In this document: positions 10,831 to 18,912 of the stretch, piece after piece
Position numbering within the stretch: position 1 is the stretch's first letter
Layout: the number at the start of each line of letters is the position of its first letter
NCBI RefSeq assembly: GCF_000296385.1
Contig: NZ_JH815185.1
Span: forward strand, 165,960 to 229,959
Reading direction: 5' to 3'
DNA: 64,000 nt
DNA from: Lachnoanaerobaculum sp. OBRC5-5
GTDB taxonomy: Bacteria > Bacillota > Clostridia > Lachnospirales > Lachnospiraceae
Made by a program: the position numbers and the translations under genes
Notes under the pieces: generated by a model
Seen by the model: only the letters and a program-made list of their open reading frames with translations
What the model was told of the DNA's origin: nothing
Databases searched by the model: none

Positions 10831-11725
10831 CATATTGTTTTTTATCCATATTTTTTATAAATCTGTTAAACTCAATATCCGACATTTTATCATTTTCATA
10901 CTTTAATTTTCTGTATGCTGAGGGTGTCAGACCGTATTTATGTTTGAAGGCCTTTGAAAAAACAGATAGGGAGTCATAGCCGCATGAATATGCGACATTT
11001 TCTACAGACAGAGCGGAGTCATCCAGCATATGGCAGGCTCTGTTAAGTCTGCAATATGTAAGATATTCAGATGGTGAATGTCCCATTGTATTTTTAAAAA
11101 GTGTAAAAAGATAATTTCTGCTTATACCTAAATGAGAGGAAACATCACTAACACCTATTTGATTGTAGAAATTATTCTGAATAAATTCTATGGCTCTTAC
11201 AAGATAATTATTATTCCTAAGCTCTGTCGATTGACTTAAAGATTCAGAATACATTGTATCGGGACATATAGTGCTTAAAAAATCATATAAAAGTGACTGC
11301 CTTTTTAATTCTTCTTTAAATCCGCTTGAATCCGTATCAAGTATCGCCTCGGTAATAGCTATTATTTTTTCTCTATCACCGGTTAAAACCGGGTTATCAG
11401 AACTTATACCGATACGGTTCATTATTTCAACGGCTTTATCGCCTTTAAATGCAATCCAAAGATAATGCCAAGGATCTTCAAAATCAGCCTGATAAAAAGT
11501 CATTGCGCTTGGCTCTATTAAAAAAGCTTGATTCTCACCCAAATCATACTCTACATTTGAGCAAAAAAACTTTCCTTTACCGCTTAATATAAAATGAATT
11601 ATATAGCAGGGTCTTATAGCCGGTCCGAATCTATGCCCGGGACTACATTCCTCATGGCCCGCAAAATTTATAAAGCAATCAGAGAATGTCTGATCGTTAA
11701 ACAGTTTAAAATTTATACCTTCCAT
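10811..11725 (-). CDS. AraC-family regulator of the alpha-galactoside operon
   Basis: 304 residues from the ATG at 11725, which has GGAGA just upstream; a longer reading from 11764 adds 13 residues without a good ribosome site. The N-terminal half is a cupin-like sugar-sensing domain (GPAIRPCYIIHFILSGKG). The C-terminal 100 residues hold two helix-turn-helix motifs (IGVSDVSSHLGISRNYL and VENVAYSCGYDSLSVFSKAF). It is divergent from the sugar ABC transporter and alpha-galactosidase genes, so it probably activates them in response to a galactoside. Confidence 0.85.
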   Translation of the reverse strand: MEGINFKLFNDQTFSDCFINFAGHEECSPGHRFGPAIRPCYIIHFILSGKGKFFCSNVEYDLGENQAFLIEPSAMTFYQADFEDPWHYLWIAFKGDKAVEIMNRIGISSDNPVLTGDREKIIAITEAILDTDSSGFKEELKRQSLLYDFLSTICPDTMYSESLSQSTELRNNNYLVRAIEFIQNNFYNQIGVSDVSSHLGISRNYLFTLFKNTMGHSPSEYLTYCRLNRACHMLDDSALSVENVAYSCGYDSLSVFSKAFKHKYGLTPSAYRKLKYENDKMSDIEFNRFIKNMDKKQYENSPDF

Positions 11726-11966
11726 AATTCTCCATTTTAATATAAATTCATATTTAAAATACATTCATGAGATATATTTTATTTTGTTCAAGTTTTAATT
11801 GCAATAATAAATCTTTGTAAGTGTATTCGATTTTATAGTTAGTTTACGAAATAACAATCATTGAATATGGTATAAAAGTTAAAACCACGTATAAATGTAG
11901 TTTAAACGGATAATAATAAACAAAGAACTTGAAATCAATTACAAATCGACAAATTTATATAACATT

Positions 11967-11995
11967 TTGAAATGCATGACAAAAATAATTATATT
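11967..11995 (+). promoter_or_regulatory. Promoter in the AraC/ABC divergent region
   Basis: The 305 bases from 11726 to 12030 hold no gene. TTGAAA (11967-11972), a 17-base spacer and TATATT (11990-11995) form a likely promoter 35 bases before the binding-protein gene. TAGTTTA occurs twice (near 11840 and 11898), which might be AraC half-sites; that is weak evidence. Confidence 0.55.
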
Positions 11996-12030
11996 ATTAT
12001 AAGACCATGAAATTTAAGGGAGGACTTAAA

Positions 12031-13341
12031 ATGATTAAGAAAAAATTACTTGGTTTAGCACTATCATCAATGATGGTATTATCTTTGGCGGCTTGTGGCG
12101 GATCATCAGGCGGAGCTGATAAATCATCTGCAGCTGCAGACAGCTCACAAAGCGGCGGTGAGGGTGGAAAGATAACAGTTGCTATATGGGATAACGGACA
12201 AAAGCCGGGATTACAGGAAATCATAAATGATTTTACTGCAGAAACAGGATATCAGGTAGATCTTCAGGTAATCTCATGGGACGCATATTGGACATTACTT
12301 GAGGCGGGTGCTTCAGGCGGAGATATGCCTGATGTATTCTGGATGCACTCAAATGAGTCACAAAAATATATGGAAAACGATATCCTTATGGATCTTACAG
12401 ACAAAATCAAGGCAAGCGATAAGCTTGAGATGGATAAATTCCCTGAAGATGTTAAGGAGTTATACGTAAGTGACGGTAAGACATATGCTATACCAAAGGA
12501 TGTGGATACAATAGCACTTTGGTACAATAAGACTATGTTTGATGAGGCAGGTCTTGCATATCCTGATGAAAACTGGACATGGGATGATTACTATGATGCG
12601 GCTGTAAAGCTCACAAAGCCTGACGGAAGCCAGTTCGGTACAGCTATGAATCCTTCAAACAACCAGGACGGATGGTACAATATAGTATATTCAATGGGTG
12701 GTAAGGTTATTTCAGATGATAAGAAAAAATCCGGAATGGATGACCCTAATACTATAAAGGCAATGGAGTTTGTTGATAAGCTCAGAAAAGATGCTATGCC
12801 TGATGCTACCGTAATGTCTGAGACAGGTACAGATGTACTCTTACAGTCAGGTAAAATCGCTATGCTCCCACAGGGCTCATGGATGGTTGCTCCATTTAAA
12901 GAGAATGAGTATCTTGTTGCAAACTGTGATGTAGCTGTACTTCCAAAGGATGCAACTACAGGTAAGAGAGTAAGTCTTTATAACGGTCTCGGATGGGCTG
13001 CAAATGCCGGTACAAAGAATCCTGAGGCTGCATGGAAGCTTATCGAGTGGTTCTCAACAAAGGATAATCAGGAGAAGCAGGCAAAGCTTGGTGTAACAAT
13101 GGCGGCATATGAGGGTGTATCTGATTTGTGGAAAAACAATACAGATAAGTTCAACCTTGAGCCATATTTGACAATGTTAAATGACAGTGACCTTGTAATC
13201 AGACCACACTCAAGAGCGACAGTAGTTTGGGAAAACAAGAACACAGCAAATCTTGTAGAGGCTTGGAGCAATAAGGTAAGTATAGATGAGGCATGTAAGA
13301 AGGCCGCATCCGATATGAATGAACTGTTGTCACAGGAATAA
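12031..13341 (+). CDS. Sugar ABC transporter substrate-binding lipoprotein
   Basis: 436 residues from the ATG at 12031, which has GGGAGGA 7 bases upstream (an in-frame ATG at 12007 lacks a site). A lipoprotein signal peptide ends in LSLAAC. A Ser/Gly-rich linker is followed by a family 1 binding domain (ITVAIWDNGQKPGLQEIIND..., then YAIPKDVDTIALWYNK). It should be anchored outside the membrane and capture oligosaccharides for the two permeases downstream. The neighbouring alpha-galactosidase suggests raffinose, melibiose or related substrates. No ATPase gene is present, so a shared MsmK-type ATPase elsewhere probably powers import. Confidence 0.9.
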   Translation: MIKKKLLGLALSSMMVLSLAACGGSSGGADKSSAAADSSQSGGEGGKITVAIWDNGQKPGLQEIINDFTAETGYQVDLQVISWDAYWTLLEAGASGGDMPDVFWMHSNESQKYMENDILMDLTDKIKASDKLEMDKFPEDVKELYVSDGKTYAIPKDVDTIALWYNKTMFDEAGLAYPDENWTWDDYYDAAVKLTKPDGSQFGTAMNPSNNQDGWYNIVYSMGGKVISDDKKKSGMDDPNTIKAMEFVDKLRKDAMPDATVMSETGTDVLLQSGKIAMLPQGSWMVAPFKENEYLVANCDVAVLPKDATTGKRVSLYNGLGWAANAGTKNPEAAWKLIEWFSTKDNQEKQAKLGVTMAAYEGVSDLWKNNTDKFNLEPYLTMLNDSDLVIRPHSRATVVWENKNTANLVEAWSNKVSIDEACKKAASDMNELLSQE

Positions 13342-13358
13342 TTGATGCATTTACCCGG

Positions 13359-13380
13359 AGCCGCTACATTTGTAGCGGCT
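13359..13380 (+). terminator. Hairpin between binding-protein and permease genes
   Basis: AGCCGCTAC and GTAGCGGCT form a perfect 9-bp stem with an ATTT loop; only a weak CTTTG follows. Such intercistronic hairpins usually give partial termination or protect the upstream mRNA, giving more binding protein than permease. Confidence 0.65.
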
Positions 13381-13400
13381 CTTTGTAATAAGGAGAATAT

Positions 13401-14291
13401 ATGAATAAAAGTAGGATGACACCAAGACAAAAGAGTGAGCTAAGATGGGGATGGGCTTTTATGTTTCCGACAGTCTTAGGACTATTGGTACTTAATATTT
13501 ACCCTACATTTAGAACGATATATCAAAGCTTTTTCAAAACAGGAGATTTTGGAAAAGGAAATAAATTTGTAGGATTCGGAAATTATATAAAACTTTTTCA
13601 AGGAACTGAGATATGGCAGGCAATTATAAATACCTTCAAATATGCTATAGTTGAAGTGCCTTTTTCAATAGCGATAGCTTTGGTACTTGCCGTATTCTTA
13701 AACGGAAAAATAAAGGGAAGAGGTATTTATCGTACCGTTTTCTTCCTTCCGATGGTTGCTGCACCTGCTGCAGTGGCAATGGTATGGAGATGGCTTTACA
13801 ATTCCGAGTTCGGTCTTATAAATAATATTTTCCATTTGAAAGTAAACTGGATATCAGACCCTAATCTGGCTGTATATTCTATTGCTATAATAGGTATATG
13901 GTCGATAATCGGTTATAATATGATACTTTTTATTTCCGGATTGCAGGAAATACCAAGTGACTACTACGAGGCGTCAAGTCTTGACGGTGCAAGCGGGATA
14001 CATCAGTTTTTTAATATTACAATACCTTTACTTTCACCTACTATATTCTTTGTAAGTATTACCAGAGTAATAGGCGGATTCATGGTGTTTGATCTTATAT
14101 ACATGGTAATGGACAGAGATAACCCTGCACTGCCAAAGACTCGGTCTTTAGTATTCTTATTCTATCAGTATGCTTTCAGAAATCAGGATAAGGGAATGGG
14201 AGCTGCAGTTGTGGTAATTTTATTGTTAATTATCATTATTATCACCGCATTACAGATGTTGGCACAGAAAAAATGGGTTCATTATAATTAG
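13401..14291 (+). CDS. Sugar ABC transporter permease, MalF type
   Basis: 296 residues with six predicted membrane helices and the cytoplasmic EAA loop (YEASSLDGASGIHQFF) that contacts the ATPase. It belongs to the MalF/UgpA-like group. An AAGGAGAA ribosome site precedes the ATG. It is the second gene of the alpha-galactoside operon and would pair with the next protein to form the membrane channel. Confidence 0.9.
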   Translation: MNKSRMTPRQKSELRWGWAFMFPTVLGLLVLNIYPTFRTIYQSFFKTGDFGKGNKFVGFGNYIKLFQGTEIWQAIINTFKYAIVEVPFSIAIALVLAVFLNGKIKGRGIYRTVFFLPMVAAPAAVAMVWRWLYNSEFGLINNIFHLKVNWISDPNLAVYSIAIIGIWSIIGYNMILFISGLQEIPSDYYEASSLDGASGIHQFFNITIPLLSPTIFFVSITRVIGGFMVFDLIYMVMDRDNPALPKTRSLVFLFYQYAFRNQDKGMGAAVVVILLLIIIIITALQMLAQKKWVHYN

Positions 14292-14299
14292 GAGGAGAT

Positions 14300-15112
14300 A
14301 TGAAATTAAATAAACTTTTAATTCATGTGATACTTATCATGGTATCCATAACTATGATCGTACCCTTTGCATGGATGGCACTTACAGCTTTTAAAACGGT
14401 AACAGAGTCTACATCTGTGAATCCGTTTACTATATTTCCTGCAAAATGGATAACTTCAAATTTCACTGAAGTCATCAACAATATGGACTTTATGAAATTA
14501 TATCTGAACACATTATTGCTTATAGTCGGAAGAGTATTTTTTGCGGTAATGACATCCACCATAGCAGGTTATGCATTGGCAAGACTTGATTTTCCGGGAA
14601 AAACTGTGTGCTTCGGACTTGTACTTTTCCAAATGATGGTTCCAAGTCAGATATTTATTATTCCGCAGTACCTTATGGTAAGTAAGCTTGGAATGCTTGA
14701 TACAATATTTGCCCTTATATTCCCGGGACTTGTATCGGCTTTTGGAACATTCCTTCTTAGACAGACATTTATGTCACTCCCAAGAGATCTGGAAGAGGCT
14801 GCAAGAATAGACGGATGCAATATCGGACAGACATTTTTGCTTATTATGATGCCGCTTGTTCGTTCGGGAATGATTGCACTGGGTATCTTCACAGCTGTTT
14901 TTGCATACAAGGATCTTATGTGGCCGATGATCGTAAATAAGAATGTTATGCCGCTTTCAGCAGCACTTGCCAAAATGCAGGGACAGTATACAAACAACTA
15001 TCCACAACTGATGGCAGCTTCACTACTTGCCTGTATTCCTATGATAATTCTATATCTGATATTCCAAAAGCAGTTTGTAGAAGGTATAGCGACATCAGGT
15101 GGAAAATTATAA
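14300..15112 (+). CDS. Sugar ABC transporter permease, MalG type
   Basis: 270 residues, six membrane helices, and an EAA loop (EEAARIDGCNIGQTFLLIM) near residue 160. It has an AGGAGG site and begins 8 bases after the MalF-type gene, so the two are translated together as a heterodimeric permease. Confidence 0.9.
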   Translation: MKLNKLLIHVILIMVSITMIVPFAWMALTAFKTVTESTSVNPFTIFPAKWITSNFTEVINNMDFMKLYLNTLLLIVGRVFFAVMTSTIAGYALARLDFPGKTVCFGLVLFQMMVPSQIFIIPQYLMVSKLGMLDTIFALIFPGLVSAFGTFLLRQTFMSLPRDLEEAARIDGCNIGQTFLLIMMPLVRSGMIALGIFTAVFAYKDLMWPMIVNKNVMPLSAALAKMQGQYTNNYPQLMAASLLACIPMIILYLIFQKQFVEGIATSGGKL

Positions 15113-15128
15113 AACAAATGAGGTTTTT

Positions 15129-17309
15129 ATGTCTATTAAATTAAACGGTAATTTAATTACTCTTTCAACAAAGAATACATCATATCAGATGAAGTTTGAT
15201 GACTTAGGTTATCTCTTCCACACATGGTATGGTGAAAGAATAGAAGACAGTGACGATATGTCCTATAGAATCAGCAGTATAGACAGAGGTTTTAGCGGAA
15301 ATCCGTATGAGACAATGGATAGAAGCTATTCTTTGGATGTATATCCACAGGAATATCCTACTTTTGGAAACGGGGATTACAGAGTCGACTGCATTCAGGT
15401 AATAAATCCTGACGGTACAAATGTAGTGGAATTAAAATATGACTCATGTGAAATCAAAAAGGGAAAATATGATTTGCCGGGACTTCCTGCATTTTTTTGG
15501 AATGAGGAAGAGGGTGAGAGTCTTAAAGTAAATCTTATAGATAAGGTAAGCGGAGTAAGAGTAGAGCTTTTGTATGGTGTACTTGAAAAATATGATATTA
15601 TTACAAGAGCTGTTAGAATAGTAAATACATCTGCAAATGAACTCAAAATAGAAAAGGCACTTTCAGCATGTATAGATATGGTGGACGGTGATTTTGATCT
15701 TATACACTTCCATGGAAAGCATGCTATGGAAAGAGAGTTTGAGAGAAGTCCTCTGTTACACGGAAAGATGGTACTTGAAAGCAAGAGAGGTACCTCAAGC
15801 CATCAGCAAAATCCTTTTGCAATACTTGCAAAAAAGGATGCTACAGAAACTTTTGGTGAATGTGTGGGTGTTGCATTTGTATATAGCGGTTCATTTATAA
15901 TTGAAGCGGAAATAGATCAGGTAAATCAGACAAGGCTTGTCGTAGGTCTTCATCCTGAGCAGTTTGAATATATATTGAATGCAGGTGAAGAGCTTGTACT
16001 TCCTGAGGTTGCATTTACATATTCAAATGCAGGCTTTGAGAAAATGACACATTCATTCCATGATGCCGTAAGACAAAATCTTCAGCAGGGAGAATTTGTA
16101 CATAAGCACAGACCGATACTTATAAATAACTGGGAAGCTACATATTTTGACTTTAATGCAGACAAGATCTTCGATATCGCATCAAAGGCAAAGAGCCTTG
16201 GAATAGAGCTTTTGGTTATGGATGACGGATGGTTCGGAGAAAGATATGATGATCTTAGAGGGCTCGGTGACTGGTATGTAAACGAGGAGAAACTCGGTTC
16301 ATCATTAAAGGAATTGGTTGATCGTATCAATGCAATAGATATGAAATTCGGTATCTGGTTTGAGCCTGAGATGATAAATGAGGATTCAAGACTTTACAGA
16401 GAGCATCCTGATTTTATGATTAGAGTGCCAAACAGAAAGGGTGTAAAGGCAAGAAGCCAGTATGTACTTGATTTTACCAGGAAAGATGTCAGAGAATATA
16501 TTAAAGATATGATGGTGAAAATACTTGACAATGCAAATATCGAGTATATCAAATGGGATATGAACAGAAGCTTGTCTGCGGTATATTCTGCTAATCTTTC
16601 CGCAAAGAGTATGGGAGAGTTCCATTACAGATATGTTCTCGGCCTTTATGACTTACTTGGTGAACTTACAAAGAAGTATCCGAATATTATGTTTGAGGGC
16701 TGTTCAGGCGGCGGCGGAAGATATGATCTCGGTATGCTTTACTACTATCCTCAAATCTGGTTAAGTGATGATACCGACGCTGTTGAAAGATTGAAAATAC
16801 AGTATGGAAGTTCATTTGCATACCCTATCGGAAGTGCAGGTGCACATGTATCCGCATCACCTAATCATCAAACTACAAGGAAAACACCTTTTGAAACAAG
16901 AGCTACCGTAGCCATGGGAGGCACTTTCGGATATGAGCTTGATTTGAACAAGGTATCTGAAAAAGAGCAGGAGCAGGTGAAGTCTCAGGTTAAGGATTAT
17001 CTGAAATATGATGAGCTTATACATGAAGGCGATTACTACAGAATTACAAGTCCATACGATAAATCAAGAGTAACTGCTTGGCAGGTTCTTTCAAAGGATA
17101 AATCATTCGGTCTTTTAAGTGCGGTGGTACAGGCTGCAGAGGCGAATGAGTCAAATATCTATATTTATCCGAGAGGCCTTGAAGACAATGCTTATTATGA
17201 GATAGCAGGTGAAAAAAGGCGAGGAAAAGTTTGGATGAAGGGTGGAGTTTTAATTCCGAGAATTAAAGAAGAGTACGAGTCATTCAGATTCGAAATAAAA
17301 AGAGTATAG
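15129..17309 (+). CDS. Alpha-galactosidase, glycoside hydrolase family 36
   Basis: 726 residues from the ATG at 15129 (an in-frame GTG at 15099 overlaps the permease gene and has no clear ribosome site). The N-terminal beta-sandwich is followed by a catalytic barrel with MDDGWFGERYDD, KWDMNR (likely nucleophile Asp477), GCSGGGGRYD and LSDDTDA (likely acid/base Asp547). No signal peptide is seen, so it should hydrolyse imported alpha-1,6-galactosides such as melibiose or raffinose in the cytoplasm. The length matches the bacterial AgaA/AgaB type. Last gene of the operon. Confidence 0.95.
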   Translation: MSIKLNGNLITLSTKNTSYQMKFDDLGYLFHTWYGERIEDSDDMSYRISSIDRGFSGNPYETMDRSYSLDVYPQEYPTFGNGDYRVDCIQVINPDGTNVVELKYDSCEIKKGKYDLPGLPAFFWNEEEGESLKVNLIDKVSGVRVELLYGVLEKYDIITRAVRIVNTSANELKIEKALSACIDMVDGDFDLIHFHGKHAMEREFERSPLLHGKMVLESKRGTSSHQQNPFAILAKKDATETFGECVGVAFVYSGSFIIEAEIDQVNQTRLVVGLHPEQFEYILNAGEELVLPEVAFTYSNAGFEKMTHSFHDAVRQNLQQGEFVHKHRPILINNWEATYFDFNADKIFDIASKAKSLGIELLVMDDGWFGERYDDLRGLGDWYVNEEKLGSSLKELVDRINAIDMKFGIWFEPEMINEDSRLYREHPDFMIRVPNRKGVKARSQYVLDFTRKDVREYIKDMMVKILDNANIEYIKWDMNRSLSAVYSANLSAKSMGEFHYRYVLGLYDLLGELTKKYPNIMFEGCSGGGGRYDLGMLYYYPQIWLSDDTDAVERLKIQYGSSFAYPIGSAGAHVSASPNHQTTRKTPFETRATVAMGGTFGYELDLNKVSEKEQEQVKSQVKDYLKYDELIHEGDYYRITSPYDKSRVTAWQVLSKDKSFGLLSAVVQAAEANESNIYIYPRGLEDNAYYEIAGEKRRGKVWMKGGVLIPRIKEEYESFRFEIKRV

Positions 17310-17317
17310 TAATAAAA

Positions 17318-17348
17318 AAACAGTAAGCAAAATCGGCTTACTGTTTTT
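17318..17348. terminator. Bidirectional terminator after the alpha-galactosidase gene
   Basis: AAACAGTAAGC (17318-17328) and GCTTACTGTTT (17336-17346) form an 11-bp stem with A-run and T-run flanks. It serves the operon on the left and the convergent esterase gene on the right. Confidence 0.85.
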
Positions 17349-17353
17349 TAATA

Positions 17354-18151
17354 TTAAACTTTAAGTTTTTCACTTAGCCATATGCACAGATTACTATATC
17401 TGCTTTCAAGATTTTCATGATGTCCGTAATTGTCAAATACAGAGGTAACATCCATAATCTTTTCTTTAATTATACTGTGTAAATCTGCAGCAATCTTTGG
17501 AGCATTTTCTAAAATATTATTATGTTTATCTCCCTCATTTTTTCCGTTCAGCAAATAAACGGAAGCTTTTTTGTTTTTAAAATCTGTATCTTCACAGTAT
17601 TTTATAAAATCCGGATACCAGAATGAACCGCAAAGTGAAAATACCATACCCGGTATATCAATAGTTGAAAGTGAATATACTGCTGCCAGTCCGCCAAGAG
17701 AATATCCGCCATATACAATTCTTTCATAATCTATATTGTACTCGGACAAAATTTCAGGCAAAAAAGTTTCAAAAATCAGATGGTGATATTTATCGGCACT
17801 TCCGCCAAAATCAGGCATACCGGGTCTTATATTTTTGGCAGGCTTAGGTGTAAAAGCGTCCAATCTGTTTTCGGCTTTTAACCCTATAATTATTGCTTTA
17901 TCTTTTAAAGCTTTTAAACGGAATATTTCACCGTCATTTAAAAGTATAAGCGGATAACTCTTTGTTTTATCATAATTTTTTGGTAAGCTTATTTCCATTT
18001 TAAACATTTTATTATTTGCTATTGCAGGTACATCACTTAAAACAGTATTATTCTTCATAAGTTCCACAGCATTTGCATCCAAATCTTTATTTCTGTCATT
18101 TGTAACATAGAGCTTGTAAGCATCGAAGGTTGAATCATTGTATGCACACAT
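17354..18151 (-). CDS. Alpha/beta-hydrolase (esterase D/Fes-like), probable damaged 5' end
   Basis: 265 residues from the first ATG. The nucleophile elbow GGYSLGG, preceded by YERIVYGG, and the late GHHENLESRY segment holding the likely catalytic His fit the putative esterase family that includes enterochelin-type esterases. The hydrolase core seems to start near residue 70. The ATG at 18151 has no ribosome site, and coding-like sequence continues in frame upstream to a stop near 18246 without a better start. This suggests that the true 5' end is missing. It faces a truncated AraC gene head to head. Substrate unknown. Confidence 0.65.
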   Translation of the reverse strand: MCAYNDSTFDAYKLYVTNDRNKDLDANAVELMKNNTVLSDVPAIANNKMFKMEISLPKNYDKTKSYPLILLNDGEIFRLKALKDKAIIIGLKAENRLDAFTPKPAKNIRPGMPDFGGSADKYHHLIFETFLPEILSEYNIDYERIVYGGYSLGGLAAVYSLSTIDIPGMVFSLCGSFWYPDFIKYCEDTDFKNKKASVYLLNGKNEGDKHNNILENAPKIAADLHSIIKEKIMDVTSVFDNYGHHENLESRYSNLCIWLSEKLKV

Positions 18152-18231
18152 AATGAGGGCATTTTTTAATTCAACTGAGTTCTTATTATCTGAAGATACT
18201 ACAGCATTTATCTTTTTGTCAAGTTCATAGG

Positions 18232-18606
18232 CATAACAGCATTATTGCTCAACAACTTATTCTAAGTTCGTTCGGCTATTCTATGATAAATAAGGAGATA
18301 TTACAGATAGAAAATGCCGTGGAATTTATGGAAAAATCCTATAATAAAAATTTGTGCCTTGAAGATCTGGCCGATATTGCAGGTATGAACAAGGCTCATT
18401 TTTCTTATACATTTAATAAGATTTACCATATAAGACCTATAGATTATCTTATAAGATTACGCCTAAAAAAGGCTGTAAATATGCTGTTGTCGGGGGTATC
18501 CGTTACTGAAACGGCTATAAATGTGGGGTATCGTGACCCGCTTTATTTCAGTAGACTATATAAAAAATATTTTGGTATATCACCAAGTCAAACATTAAGG
18601 AAATAG
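18232..18606 (+). pseudogene. AraC-family regulator remnant (DNA-binding half only)
   Basis: From the ATG at 18283 only 107 residues are readable, and they are just the double helix-turn-helix of an AraC protein (LCLEDLADIAGMNKAHFSY and VSVTETAINVGYRDPLYFS). Full members have 250-300 residues. The frame stays open upstream of that ATG, and residues such as AQQLILSSFGYS look like the linker before an AraC DNA-binding domain, so coding similarity extends to about 18232. No ribosome site precedes the ATG. I read it as a 5'-truncated gene, though a stand-alone small regulator cannot be excluded. Confidence 0.6.
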
Positions 18607-18912
18607 GGCAAAATGTTGCTTATTATCGAATACATAAATAAAATAAAGTTTATTTATTCTAAAAATTATGCTATAATGTCGACAATACATTGTTGAAAAA
18701 TGTGAATAAGATTACGGGATATTTTCTTTAAGGAAGATATATCTAAAATTTTTTTTGGCAAAAATAGCATTTAGATCTTGAGTTCAATAATCTGAAATTA
18801 AATGTTATAAACCCGAATTAAATTTACAAACAATCATATATGCCGCGATTTTAAAAAGATAAAATCAGCAACGTATTTAATGGCATATAAATACATCGTG
18901 GAGGGAATTTTG
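18607..18912 (+). other. Intergenic leader before the molybdenum hydroxylase
   Basis: 306 AT-rich bases without a gene. A TATAAT hexamer at 18672-18677 is a possible -10, but the -35 region is weak. I see no purine riboswitch core and no recognisable molybdenum-cofactor RNA. The ribosome site GGAGGG lies at 18900-18905. Confidence 0.4.

Noticed and set aside
18607-18912. Possible molybdenum-cofactor or purine riboswitch before the molybdenum hydroxylase
   Set aside because: The region is AT-rich with no stable multi-stem structure or conserved core that I could recognise.
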